A DNA stretch of 64,000 bases from Occultella glacieicola (GCF_004353825.1 NZ_SMNA01000016.1:1-64000); one strand, 5' to 3'. Shown: positions 18,099-26,746, counted from the stretch's first letter. A program made the numbers and translations. Notes: a model not told the origin generated them from the sequence alone.

Positions 18099-20117
18099 AT
18101 GATGTTGCCAAGCACCACACCGCAATCCCCCGCCCGGGACCGCCTCTGGTCGTCGGTGGTCAGTCGCCGTTCGGTCCTCCTGACCGGCGGTGGTCTGGCG
18201 GCCACCACCGCGCTGGCCGGCTGTTCCTTCTTCGACACCGACCCCGCCCAGAGTGGCGGCAACGGTGCGAGTGGCCCCAAGGGCAAGGAGGCGCCCTCGC
18301 TGGCGGCCCAGGTCGAGGCCGGAGAACTCCCACCGGTCGAGGAGCGGCTGCCGAGCACGCCCCTGGTGGTCGAGCCGCTGAACCAGGTCGGTCAGTACGG
18401 CGGGACCTGGCGCTCGGCGATGATCACCGAGGAGGACCGGACCTGGCTGGAACAGTCCATCGGGTACGAGCCGCTCGTGCGATGGATCCCGGGATGGACC
18501 GACCAGCCGGGGACCAGCGAGATCATCGCGAACCTGTGCGAGAGCTACGAGGAGCTCGACGAGGGTCGGGTCTTCCAGTTCACGCTGCGCGAGGGGATGC
18601 GGTGGTCGGACGGTGAGCCGCTCACCGACGAGGACTTCAGGTTCGCCTACGAGGACGTGAACGTCTACCCGGCCCTGCACCCCGGTGGCCTCTACTCGCT
18701 CTGGACGAACGTGAACGACCCCGAGAAGCCCGGCACGTTCGAGAGCGACGGCACCGTGATCCGGTACGTCTTCGACGACCCCAAGCCGGGATTCCTCGAG
18801 GAACTGGCCTCCGGCACCATGATGGTGCTGCCCCGGCACTACTTCGAGCAGTTCCACGAGAAGTACAACGAGGAGATCGCCGACCTGGTCGCCGAGGCGA
18901 GCCTGGACGACTGGGTGCAGCTGTGGGAGTCCAGGCTCGAGCCGTTCTCGAACGTGGACGCGCCGAGCCTGCACCCGTGGCGGCTGACCGCGGCGCTGGG
19001 CGACGGCAGCTACGTCACGGCCGAACGCAACCCGTACTACTGGAAGGTCGACCCGGACGGCAGCCAGCTGCCCTACATCGACGAGATCCGCTGCGAGATC
19101 CTGCAGGACATCGAGGTCGAGCTGCTGAAGATCACCAATGGTGAGCTGGACATGCAGATGCGCAACTTCGACACGATCCGGAACCTCCCGGTGGTCTCGG
19201 AGAACCAGGAGAGTGGCGACTACCGGATGTTCAGTGTCTCGCCGCAGGGCCCGAACGCGATGGTCATGGGCTTCAACCAGACCCTCGAGGACGAGCGGAA
19301 GCGGAAGATCTACTCGAACAAGGACTTCCGGGTCGGTCTCTCCCACGCGATCAACCGGCAGCGGATCATCGACACCATCTACGCCGGCCAGACGATGCCC
19401 TGGCAGTGCGCTCCGGTCGAGGGGCATCCCGCCTACGACGAGGAGTTCGGCACCCAGTTCACCGAGTACTCGGTGGACCTGGCGAACGAGGCCCTCGACC
19501 GGGCCGGCTACACCGAGCGGGACGGCAGCGGCATCCGGCTCGCCGAGGGGGCGCCGATCAGCATGACCGTGCTGGTGCCCTCGTCGATGCCCGACCATCT
19601 GGACGCCTTCGAGCTGATCAAGCAGGACTGGGAGGCGGTCGGCGTGGAGGCCAACGTCACCCCGTTGGCCGAGACGCTCTATTGGGAGCGCGTGGAAGCG
19701 AACCAGGCCGAGGTGTCCACGTGGACCGCCGGCGGGTTCGAGATCCGCGCGACCCAGGGGTCGAACCACTACTTCGTGCCCTCGAACCCGCGGGGCTCGT
19801 CCCGCTACGGCCACACCTGGGCGCTCTGGTACCGGGGGGAGTCCGACGTCGAGCCACCCGCGGTGATCCAGGAGCAACTCGCTCTGTTCGACGAGATGCG
19901 GAGCACGTACGACGCGGACGACGCGGTCGAGCTGGCCCGGCAGGTCCTGGAGATCGCGAAGGACCAGTTCTTCTACATCGGAATCTGCACCCAGCCGGAC
20001 GGCTACGGGATCGTGCGGAACAACCTGGAGACCAACGTGCCGGACGAGATCCCGGGTGACGTCGGATTCCAGCCGCCTGGCCCGACCAACCCGGAGCAGT
20101 ACTTCTTCACGGCCTGA
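18099..20117 (+). CDS. Extracellular solute-binding lipoprotein (SBP_bac_5 family), Tat signal
   Basis: 672 residues from ATG 18099 (18102 equally possible; AGGAG 4-7 bp upstream). The signal has a twin-arginine motif (SRRSVLL) and a lipobox ending LAGC, so it is probably a Tat-exported lipoprotein. The mature part carries the family-5 features: EGMRWSDGEPLT near residue 170, AINRQRI, and the C-terminal lobe with LIKQDWEAVGV. It is longer than a dipeptide-binding protein (about 530), as are known oligosaccharide-binding members. It is the obvious partner of the OppBCDF-like genes, which lack a binding protein. Confidence 0.9.
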   Translation: MMLPSTTPQSPARDRLWSSVVSRRSVLLTGGGLAATTALAGCSFFDTDPAQSGGNGASGPKGKEAPSLAAQVEAGELPPVEERLPSTPLVVEPLNQVGQYGGTWRSAMITEEDRTWLEQSIGYEPLVRWIPGWTDQPGTSEIIANLCESYEELDEGRVFQFTLREGMRWSDGEPLTDEDFRFAYEDVNVYPALHPGGLYSLWTNVNDPEKPGTFESDGTVIRYVFDDPKPGFLEELASGTMMVLPRHYFEQFHEKYNEEIADLVAEASLDDWVQLWESRLEPFSNVDAPSLHPWRLTAALGDGSYVTAERNPYYWKVDPDGSQLPYIDEIRCEILQDIEVELLKITNGELDMQMRNFDTIRNLPVVSENQESGDYRMFSVSPQGPNAMVMGFNQTLEDERKRKIYSNKDFRVGLSHAINRQRIIDTIYAGQTMPWQCAPVEGHPAYDEEFGTQFTEYSVDLANEALDRAGYTERDGSGIRLAEGAPISMTVLVPSSMPDHLDAFELIKQDWEAVGVEANVTPLAETLYWERVEANQAEVSTWTAGGFEIRATQGSNHYFVPSNPRGSSRYGHTWALWYRGESDVEPPAVIQEQLALFDEMRSTYDADDAVELARQVLEIAKDQFFYIGICTQPDGYGIVRNNLETNVPDEIPGDVGFQPPGPTNPEQYFFTA

Positions 20118-20121
20118 GCGG

Positions 20122-20140
20122 TCCGGCTCACGGAGCCGGA
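20122..20140 (+). terminator. Hairpin after the binding-protein gene
   Basis: TCCGGCTC-ACG-GAGCCGGA is a perfect 8-bp stem with a 3-nt loop starting 5 bp after the stop at 20117. No U-run follows, which is common for actinobacterial terminators. Confidence 0.7.
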
Positions 20141-20216
20141 ACTGCCCGGTCATGCCCGACGGCGTCACGCGGCTCGATCCGCGCGGCGCCGTCGGCGTCG
20201 GTACCGGTGGGCGCCC

Positions 20217-20257
20217 GGCCGCGGGCGGTCGGCCGAACGGTCCGGCCGCCCGCGGCC
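20217..20257. terminator. Long inverted repeat between convergent genes
   Basis: GGCCGCGGGCGG (20217-20228) and CCGCCCGCGGCC (20246-20257) form a perfect 12-bp stem with a 17-nt loop, between the stops at 20117 and 20309. It probably acts as a bidirectional terminator. Confidence 0.6.
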
Positions 20258-20270
20258 CGGCGAGGGTCGG

Positions 20271-20300
20271 CATGTGCCGGCATGTGCCGGCATGTGCCGG
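20271..20300. repeat. Three tandem copies of a 10-bp unit
   Basis: CATGTGCCGG is repeated three times without mismatch, followed by a partial copy (CATGGCGG). The unit is not a multiple of three and lies between genes just before the pdxA2 stop. No function is visible; slippage is the simplest origin. Confidence 0.85.
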
Positions 20301-20308
20301 CATGGCGG

Positions 20309-21337
20309 TCAGGCGGGACGGCTCGGTGCGTGACCGGCCAGCGCCGCCGCCTGCCGTAGTGCTTCGGCCATGCTGGCCGTGGTGACCCGGCCGGTACCGG
20401 CGATATCGAACGCGGTGCCGTGGTCCACCGACGTCCGGATCACCGGCAGGCCCACCGTGATGTTCACGCCGTCGTCGATGCCGAGCACCTTCACCGGACC
20501 GTGGCCCTGGTCGTGGTACATGGCCACGATGAGGTCGAAGTCGCCGCGGCCGGCCAGGAAGAACGCCGTGTCGGCCGGCAGCGGCCCATGCACGTCGTGG
20601 CCCAGGGCGACCAGTTCGTCGATGGCCGGCTGGATCTTCTCGGCCTCCTCCCCGTAGCCGAACAACCCGTCCTCGCCGGCGTGCGGATTGATCGCGCACA
20701 CCCCGACGCGGGGTCGGGTCAGACCGGCGCGTTCGAGCGCCTCGATGCCGCGCTCGACCGTCCGGCGCACCAACGGCGGATCGATCCGAGCGATCGCATC
20801 GATGAGGCCCAGGTGCGTCGTCACGTGGATGACCCGGAGCCGCGGGGTGCTCAGCATCATGGACACCTCGGGCACCCCGGTCAGGTGCGCGAGGAGTTCG
20901 GTGTGCCCGGGGAAGCGGTGGCCGGCGGCGTGCAGCGCGGCCTTGTTCAGCGGCGCGGTCGCGATGGCCGCCACGTCCTGGCTCACGGCGTAGCCGGCGG
21001 CCCGCTCGACGTAGGCGTACGCCGCATCACCGGCGATCGGGCTGACCTGGCCGAACGGAAGGTCCTCGGGCAGTTCGCCCACCTGGATCACGTCGACACG
21101 GGTCGTCGTGGGGTCGGCTTCGGCCGGCCGGTCGATCTCGTGCATGGTGGCCGGCACTCGCATGAGCGTCGCCGCCCGGGTCATTCGTGGCAGGTCGCCG
21201 ATCAGCACGGGCCGGCACGCCGCGAGCACCTCCGGGTCGGTCAGGGCGGCGGCACAGACCTCGGGCCCGACGCCCGCCGGATCTCCCATCGTCACGGCGA
21301 CGACGGGACGGGAGGGCGCGCGATCGGTGGGCTCCAC
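20309..21337 (-). CDS. pdxA2: PdxA2-type 4-phospho-threonate/erythronate dehydrogenase
   Basis: 342 residues from GTG 21337, chosen for GAAGGA 7 bp upstream. GDPAGVGPE (18-26) and the three metal histidines H175 (THLGL), H219 (NPHAGE) and H275 (YHDQGH) match PdxA H166/H211/H266. Linkage to a DUF1537 kinase and a DeoR regulator marks it as PdxA2: it oxidises 4-phospho-threonate or erythronate, and spontaneous decarboxylation gives dihydroxyacetone phosphate. A role in vitamin B6 synthesis is less likely here. It is the last gene of the leftward operon. Confidence 0.9.
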   Translation of the reverse strand: MEPTDRAPSRPVVAVTMGDPAGVGPEVCAAALTDPEVLAACRPVLIGDLPRMTRAATLMRVPATMHEIDRPAEADPTTTRVDVIQVGELPEDLPFGQVSPIAGDAAYAYVERAAGYAVSQDVAAIATAPLNKAALHAAGHRFPGHTELLAHLTGVPEVSMMLSTPRLRVIHVTTHLGLIDAIARIDPPLVRRTVERGIEALERAGLTRPRVGVCAINPHAGEDGLFGYGEEAEKIQPAIDELVALGHDVHGPLPADTAFFLAGRGDFDLIVAMYHDQGHGPVKVLGIDDGVNITVGLPVIRTSVDHGTAFDIAGTGRVTTASMAEALRQAAALAGHAPSRPA

Positions 21338-21380
21338 GGTGGGTTCCTTCTCTGGTTCTGGGATCGGGATCGGGGTCGGG

Positions 21381-21403
21381 TGGTCGGGGTGGTCGGGGTG
21401 GTC
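21381..21403. repeat. Short G-rich tandem repeat in front of pdxA2
   Basis: TGGTCGGGG occurs twice in tandem plus TGGTC, continuing a run of GGG/GGGG blocks from about 21359. It fills the 64-bp gap between the kinase stop and the pdxA2 start. The forward strand could form a G-quadruplex; the mRNA strand is C-rich. Confidence 0.7.
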
Positions 21404-22613
21404 AGGACCTGGCACGCGCCGAGGTGGCCCCGAGCAGGTCGAGGAGGTCGAGCAGGAGACGGGGCTCGCCGTAGCTGCCGGGTTTGGTCCAGACCGTGCG
21501 GCCGTCCGGCGCGCACAGGCGGGCGACCGCGGCGACGGTGGAGGGAAGGGTCCGGAGGTCGCGCAGGCCGAGCCGGTCCAGGACCAGCCGGGCGGTGTGG
21601 CCGCCGCTGAGCAGCAGGGCGACATCGGGCGCGGCACCGGCCAGCGTGGCCGCACAGGCGGCGGCCAAGGAGTCCATGCTCGCTCGATCCCGGGGCGCGG
21701 ACGCCGCGGCGGTCGGGAGGGTGAGCGCGACGTGTCCTCCCCGCGCGAGCGTGGACCGAGCCCGGTGCACGGCCGAGTCGCGGCCGCCGCCGTCGGCCGG
21801 CACTGCGATCCGGATGGCCCGGTGCCGGGCCTCGAGGGCGTCGAACTGGGCGTGGCTGACCGGCTCGGTGGTGCCGAGCACGGCGAGGAGCGTGCGCACG
21901 GCGGCCGGCGCCCTCGTTCCGACCGCGTGCGTGGCCGTGCCGTCGCCCGGTGCGGCCGGGTCCGGGGTGCGCAGCAGGCCGGCGAGGAACGGTGCCGATC
22001 CGGCGAACGTCGCGTGCGGGATCCCGACGCAGGCGAGAGCGAGTCGCTCCAGGTCCGCCGGGGTTGCGACGTCCGCGGTGATCAGGAGCGGGCCGTCGGC
22101 CCGGGCAAGGGCGGGGAGCCGGCGGTAGTCGGCTCGGCCGAGGTGTCGGTGCGGCAGACCGGAGCCGAGCCGGGCGAGGTCGACCGACTCGGTGGAGCCG
22201 TCGACGTGCCACCCGTCCACGGTCACACGCCCGAGCCCTGGGTTGGCGGGGCACAGCACGACCGGACGCCCGGACCCCAGCAGCGCGTCGAGGTAGACCC
22301 GGACCGGGCCGCGCAGCCTCGAGTCCAGCTTCACGAACACGGTCGCGGTCGGATCGACCCCGGCCGCCAGTGCGGTCATGGCATGGAGCACGTCGGCGTC
22401 CGCGTCGTGGCGCAGGTCGAGATCCCAGACGGTGTCGACGTCCCCGGCCGTGCCGTTCGCTCCGTCGGTGTCGCCGGTCCTGACCGTCCCGACTGTGCCC
22501 GGCCCGGGCCGGCCGAGGCGAACGCGCACGTCCCGACCGCTCCAGTCCTGCCAGAGTCGTGCGAACTCCGCCGCGCCGGTGAGATCGTCGGCCCAGACGT
22601 GTGCGGGCCTCAC
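21402..22613 (-). CDS. DUF1537-family four-carbon acid-sugar kinase
   Basis: 403 residues from GTG 22613, overlapping the deoR stop as GTGA. The N-terminus VWADDLTGAAEFARL is the family's ADDLTGA motif. The middle VKLDSRLRGP is the conserved sugar-binding K-x-D-S-x-x-R-G, and LLLSGGHTARLVLDRL near residue 330 is the ATP-domain GG-T motif. With PdxA2 it forms the known D-threonate, L-threonate or D-erythronate pathway; the epimer cannot be told from sequence. It is distinct from the first DUF1537 gene at the left edge, so the organism has at least two such kinases for different acids. Confidence 0.9.
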   Translation of the reverse strand: MRPAHVWADDLTGAAEFARLWQDWSGRDVRVRLGRPGPGTVGTVRTGDTDGANGTAGDVDTVWDLDLRHDADADVLHAMTALAAGVDPTATVFVKLDSRLRGPVRVYLDALLGSGRPVVLCPANPGLGRVTVDGWHVDGSTESVDLARLGSGLPHRHLGRADYRRLPALARADGPLLITADVATPADLERLALACVGIPHATFAGSAPFLAGLLRTPDPAAPGDGTATHAVGTRAPAAVRTLLAVLGTTEPVSHAQFDALEARHRAIRIAVPADGGGRDSAVHRARSTLARGGHVALTLPTAAASAPRDRASMDSLAAACAATLAGAAPDVALLLSGGHTARLVLDRLGLRDLRTLPSTVAAVARLCAPDGRTVWTKPGSYGEPRLLLDLLDLLGATSARARS

Positions 22614-23404
22614 GCCTCGGCCCGCTGTGCCACGGGCCGGATGACGACGTCCCGGCCGGTCCGGCGGAACGCGTCCAGGAACTCGGGATCCGCGCCGTCG
22701 TCGGTGACCAGCGTCCACGGTTCGTCGATCCGGGCCCAACTGTGGAACGGTGCGTGCCCGAGCTTCGCCGAGTGCGCGAGGACGTAGATCCGACGGGACC
22801 GGCGAGCCATCAGCTCCTTGAGGCGGGTCTGGTCCGGCTCCGCCTCGCAGAGGGACCCGTCGGCGCCGACCCCGTCGGTGCCGAGGAACAGCCGATCGAA
22901 GGTGAGCCGTTCCAGCGCCAGTTCCGTCAGCGGCCCGACGAACGCCGCCGAGAGGTCCCTGAGCCGGCCGCCGAGGCAGGTCAGCGCGAGCTCCGGTCGG
23001 GTCCGCAGCAGGCTGATCACCGGGACGCTCGCGGTGGTCACGGCGAGGCCCTCCAGGGCGGGCAGGCGGCGAGCCAGCAGGGCGACGGTGGAGCCGGCAT
23101 CGAGCAGGATCGACTCGCCCGGACGGACCTGCTCCGCCGCCCAGCCGGCGATGGCGGCCTTGGCGTCGAAACTCTCGTGCTCGCGCTGGAGCAACGACGT
23201 CTCCACGTGCTCGCCGGGCGCGATGGCGCCGCCGTAGGTCCGGGCCAGCTGGCCGGACCGGCTCAGTTGCGCGAGGTCGCGGCGGATCGTGGAGGCGGTC
23301 ACCCCGAACCGGGCCGCGAGGTCATCCACGCTCGCCAGACCCATCTCTGAGGCGCGCGCGACGATCTCGCCGCGGCGACGCTCCGCCTTGCTCACCATCA
23401 TCAT
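22610..23404 (-). CDS. DeoR-family transcriptional repressor
   Basis: 264 residues. Helix-turn-helix at about 20-45 (SVDDLAARFGVTASTIRRDLAQL) and a DeoR sensor domain with DAGST (about 101-105) and the GTDGV loop (about 179-183). Three consecutive ATGs make the start uncertain by two codons; GGGAGG precedes. It heads the operon with the kinase and pdxA2, and is divergent from the aldo-keto reductase. A phosphorylated sugar acid is the expected inducer. The palindrome CTGCGC-N5-GCGCAA in the divergent region recurs before the polygalacturonase gene. Confidence 0.88.
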   Translation of the reverse strand: MMMVSKAERRRGEIVARASEMGLASVDDLAARFGVTASTIRRDLAQLSRSGQLARTYGGAIAPGEHVETSLLQREHESFDAKAAIAGWAAEQVRPGESILLDAGSTVALLARRLPALEGLAVTTASVPVISLLRTRPELALTCLGGRLRDLSAAFVGPLTELALERLTFDRLFLGTDGVGADGSLCEAEPDQTRLKELMARRSRRIYVLAHSAKLGHAPFHSWARIDEPWTLVTDDGADPEFLDAFRRTGRDVVIRPVAQRAEA

Positions 23405-23458
23405 CGCCCTCCCGTCCGTCCTCCCATGCTACCCACGAGCGGCGCGTTTCGTGCTACG

Positions 23459-23485
23459 TTGACTGCGCGTTCTGCGCAATACATT
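23459..23485 (+). promoter_or_regulatory. Promoter with embedded DeoR-type operator
   Basis: TTGACT (23459-23464) and TACATT (23480-23485) flank a 15-bp spacer that is largely the palindrome CTGCGCGTTCTGCGCAA (23463-23479). The spacer is short, so the -10 call is tentative. Binding here would block the aldo-keto reductase promoter. Confidence 0.5.
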
Positions 23486-23502
23486 CCCCCGAGGGAGAGC
23501 TG

Positions 23503-24474
23503 ATGAACGACCTGAGGACCGAGTCGGGGCCGGTGCCGGTGCGCCTGATCCTGGGCACGATGTCGTTCGGGGACACCGTCGACGAGCCAACGGCCGCCCG
23601 GATCATCGAGACCGCGATCGAGGCCGGGATCGGCGAACTGGACACCGCGAACACCTACGCGGGCGGTGCGAGCGAGCAGATCGTCGGCCGGGCCCTGCGA
23701 GCCAATCCCGCCGACGGCGTGGTCGTCTCCTCCAAGGTCGGCATGCAGCCGCCCCGGGACGGCGCCGGGCCACTCGCCCACGAGGCGGTCGTGGCCGCAG
23801 CACGCACCAGCGTCGAGCGGCTGGGCCGGCCGCTGGACACGTTGTACCTGCACCAGCCGGACCGCAGCACCTCGCTGACGGAGACCATCGGTGGCGTGTC
23901 CGAGGTGCTCGAACTCGGGCTGGCCAGGCGCTTCGGCCTCTCGAACCACTCCGCGTGGGAGACGGTCGAGGTACAGGAACTGTGCCGCCGGCAGCGGGCC
24001 CCGGAGCCGCGGCGCGCACAGCAGCTCTACAACGCGCTCGCGCGGCGCCTCGAGGTCGAGTTCCTTCCCTTCGCGGTGGCTCGCGGCGTGGAGACGGTCA
24101 TCTACAACCCGCTGGCCGGAGGGCTGCTCACCGGGCGCCACACGATCGCCGAGGAGCCGGGGCAGGGGCGGTTCGGATCCTCCGCCGTGGCGCAGATGTA
24201 CCGCCGCCGGTACTGGACCCCGGAGCAGTTCCAGGCGCTCGATGCGCTCCGTGAGATCGCCGACAGCGCCGCGATCGGCCTCACCGAGCTCTCCCTGCGG
24301 TGGCTGCTCGGGGTGGGCGGGGTGGAGGCGATCCTCGTCGGGGGATCCTCCCCGGGCCAGATCCGCGCCAACGTCGCGGCGCTCGGCCACGGGCCGCTCG
24401 AGGCGGAACTGCGGCTGCGCGTCGACGCCGCCACCGCGCCGCTCCTGGCGAGCGCGCCGCACTACGCGCGCTGA
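23503..24474 (+). CDS. Aldo/keto reductase
   Basis: 323 residues, typical AKR length; SD GAGGGAGAG before ATG 23503. The catalytic tetrad is visible: D47 and Y52 in ELDTANTY, K78 in SSKVG and H117 in LYLHQPD. It is an NADPH-dependent TIM-barrel oxidoreductase for carbonyl or sugar substrates. Divergent to deoR and sharing its operator, it likely reduces or oxidises a sugar or sugar-acid intermediate of the same pathway. Confidence 0.88.
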   Translation: MNDLRTESGPVPVRLILGTMSFGDTVDEPTAARIIETAIEAGIGELDTANTYAGGASEQIVGRALRANPADGVVVSSKVGMQPPRDGAGPLAHEAVVAAARTSVERLGRPLDTLYLHQPDRSTSLTETIGGVSEVLELGLARRFGLSNHSAWETVEVQELCRRQRAPEPRRAQQLYNALARRLEVEFLPFAVARGVETVIYNPLAGGLLTGRHTIAEEPGQGRFGSSAVAQMYRRRYWTPEQFQALDALREIADSAAIGLTELSLRWLLGVGGVEAILVGGSSPGQIRANVAALGHGPLEAELRLRVDAATAPLLASAPHYAR

Positions 24475-24510
24475 CCGCGCCGACTCGGGGTAGAAGTCAC
24501 CTGCCGGAGC

Positions 24511-24530
24511 CTCAGTTCGGTCTCACCCGG
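24511..24530. repeat. 20-bp repeat shared with the lacI coding region
   Basis: CTCAGTTCGGTCTCACCCGG is identical to 26574-26593 inside the LacI gene, and the match extends as GAG with one mismatch just upstream. On the reverse strand its first bases provide the premature stop of the adjacent decayed ATPase gene. It looks like a scar of recombination with lacI sequence. Confidence 0.75.
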
Positions 24531-25550
24531 CGCGTGGCTTGCCCATGGTTTCGAGATCGAGGTCACCAGTGAACCTGATGGGGGATGCGGCCGCGGCATC
24601 GACGGCGCCCGTCCCGAGCCTGACCTCGATCGCAGCCCACCCGCCGTCGGTGAGTTCAATGATCGCGTCGACTTCGCGGCCGTTGGAGTCGCGGAAGTGT
24701 GTCACTCGACCGCTGCTTGCCTGTGCGTACACCCGGAGATCGCGGATGGCGAGGGACTCGAACAGGAATCCGAGGGTGTTGAGGTCTTCCCTCAGCGAGT
24801 CGGGGGTGGCGTCCAGTGCCGCTGCCGCCAGCGACGGATCGGCCAAGTGCCGTTTGGGCGCCTTGCGCCGGCGCGCCGAGGAGCGGAGCGACGCCGACCA
24901 CGCGGGTTGGTCCTCCGTGATCATCAGCCGCTCGAGAGCGCCGAGGTGCCCCATGGTCGTCTCGCGGGTCGTGGTGAGGTCGCTGCCCGCAACATCTCTG
25001 GTCAGTGCGGTGACGGAGACTCGGACGCCACGTTCCGAGCGAGCGAACGCAGCAATCGCCGGACCTTGACAGGGTCGCGGCTGTATCCAGCCACGCGTGA
25101 GAGGTCCGCGTCCACGAGCAGGTCGAGGTAGTCGGTTGCGTACGTGCGTGCGTCCTCAATGGGGAGTCCGATCGACATCGGCCATCCGCCGCGGACGATG
25201 AGTTCTGCGATCCGGTGTCCGGTCGTCTGCGACTGCGGGGCGCGGGAGACGCCGCCCCCGAGCACGTCGCGAAGGCTGACCGCGCCCGTCGAGTCACCGG
25301 ACTCCCACAGCGACATCGTCCGTATTCGCATCCGTGAGACCCGTCCCGCTCCAGTGTGTCGACGCGCATCGTCGCGAGGCACCGAGGAGCCAGTCAGGAT
25401 GAACTGGCCGGGTCTACCACGTGCGTCGACCCGGCGACGTAGGTGATTCCACGTGTTCGGTTGTTCCTGCCACTCATCGAGGAGTCGGGGCGGGTCGCCT
25501 TCCAGGAGCAACGAGGGGTCGACCGCGATCGCTGCCTCTTCATATCCACA
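24523..25550 (-). pseudogene. Decayed AAA ATPase/DUF4143 protein gene
   Basis: Reverse-strand remnants of an ATPase of the DUF4143 type in two frames. The upstream part (about 25550-25005) contains DPSLLLEGDPPRLLDEWQ, GQFILTGSS and SLWESGDSTG. The downstream part (about 25020-24523) contains LNTLGFLFESLAIRDLRVYAQ and GREVDAIIEL. They would be in frame if one base were restored near 25017-25020 (after GCGTCCGAG). The N-terminal part with the Walker A P-loop is missing, and the C-terminus is cut at the 24511-24530 repeat. So there are truncations at both ends plus a frameshift. Such ATPases are often horizontally acquired orphan genes. Confidence 0.8.
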
Positions 25551-25712
25551 ATCTGCAGGCAGATCAGCCGACAGTGTGCAACATCGCGAGCCGACACCGT
25601 GCAGACGGAACTGCGTGCCCAGACCGGCGCCATCGTGACCCGGTCGGTGGTCTCTGGTCGAGGCGTCGGTAGGCTCGAGGGCGTCACACCGACCTGAACG
25701 GAGGGTGCGCCG

Positions 25713-26741
25713 GTGGCCGTCACCATGAGCGACGTCGCGAAACTTGCCGGCGTCTCGGTGAAGACCGTCTCGAACGTGGTCAACGACTACCCCTACATCC
25801 GCGAGGGCACCCGGGCCCGCGTGCTGGACTCGATCCAGAAGCTCGGCTACCAGCTCAACACCACCGCCCGCGGGCTGCGCACCGGGCGTACCGGTCTGAT
25901 CGGACTCGCGGTGCCCGAGCTCAAGCTCCCGTACTTCGCCGAGCTCGCAGACTCCGTGATCGCCGAGGCCGAGCAGGTGGGGCTCACCGTGCTGATCGAG
26001 CAGACGAACAGCGACCGGGAACGCGAGATCGCCGTGCTGCGAGACCCGCGCCGCCGGCTCGTGGACGGTCTGATCTTCTCCCCTCTGGCCCTGGGCCAGG
26101 ACGACCGGCACCTGCTCGAGGTCGACTTTCCCCTCGTCGTTCTCGGGGAACGGATCTTCGCCGCGGCGGCCGATCACGTCACGATGCAGAACGTGGACGC
26201 CGCGCGCGCCGCTACCGAGCACCTGCTCGGCCTGGGCCGGCGCCGGATCGCGATGGTGGGTGGACACCGGGGGGAACGGATCGGGTCCGCGGCGCTGCGG
26301 GAGGCCGGCTATGCCGAGGCGCTCGAGGCCGCCGGGATCGGCGTGGACCCCGGCCTGATCGGGGAGTCCGGCCTGTGGCACCGCGAGACCGGGGCAGCCG
26401 CGATCGCGACGATGCTCGACTCCGGCACCGTCCCCGACGCCGTCTTCGCGCTCAACGACGCGCTCGCCATCGGCGTACTGCGCGAGCTCCTCTCCCGCGG
26501 GATCCGGGTGCCACAGGACGTCGCCGTGATCGGCTTCGACGACGTCGAGGACGCCCGCTTCGCCTATCCGAGTCTCAGTTCGGTCTCACCCGGGCGGGCA
26601 CAGATCGCCCGCTCCGCCGTCGGTCTGCTGCACCGCCGGATCGTCGAGCGGACCGCTCCGGCCGAACACGAGACCATCACGGCCGAGTTCGAGGTGGTGC
26701 CCCGGGAGTCGACCCTCGGGTTGCCGGCCCGGCCGGCCTGA
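25713..26741 (+). CDS. LacI-family transcriptional regulator
   Basis: 342 residues from GTG 25713 (GGAGG 8 bp upstream; ATG 25725 possible). The N-terminal HTH MSDVAKLAGVSVKTVSNVVN and a periplasmic-binding-like effector domain ending in FDDVEDARF are typical. Stop codons of this gene and the convergent GH43 gene are 5 bp apart. A perfect LacI-type palindrome at 29222-29233, before the GH43 start, is the likely operator, so arabinose or an arabino-oligosaccharide is the likely effector. Confidence 0.9.
   Translation: MAVTMSDVAKLAGVSVKTVSNVVNDYPYIREGTRARVLDSIQKLGYQLNTTARGLRTGRTGLIGLAVPELKLPYFAELADSVIAEAEQVGLTVLIEQTNSDREREIAVLRDPRRRLVDGLIFSPLALGQDDRHLLEVDFPLVVLGERIFAAAADHVTMQNVDAARAATEHLLGLGRRRIAMVGGHRGERIGSAALREAGYAEALEAAGIGVDPGLIGESGLWHRETGAAAIATMLDSGTVPDAVFALNDALAIGVLRELLSRGIRVPQDVAVIGFDDVEDARFAYPSLSSVSPGRAQIARSAVGLLHRRIVERTAPAEHETITAEFEVVPRESTLGLPARPA
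26574..26593. repeat. Second copy of the 20-bp repeat, inside lacI
   Basis: Identical to 24511-24530. Here it encodes part of the effector domain (PSLSSVSPG). As it lies in the intact gene, this is the probable source copy. Confidence 0.75.
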
Positions 26742-26746
26742 CGTCC

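Noticed and set aside
20271-20300. Tandem 10-bp units as a CRISPR or plasmid iteron
   Set aside because: Only three units, no spacers, no replication gene nearby.
18063-20699. Very long reverse-strand open frame (878 codons) opposite the binding-protein gene
   Set aside because: Low-complexity Arg/Val/His-rich translation with no domain. The forward strand has a clear lipoprotein gene with SD and signal peptide, so this is a GC-rich shadow frame.
20309-21337. PdxA of vitamin B6 synthesis
   Set aside because: The operon with DeoR and DUF1537 is the signature of PdxA2 in threonate/erythronate catabolism.
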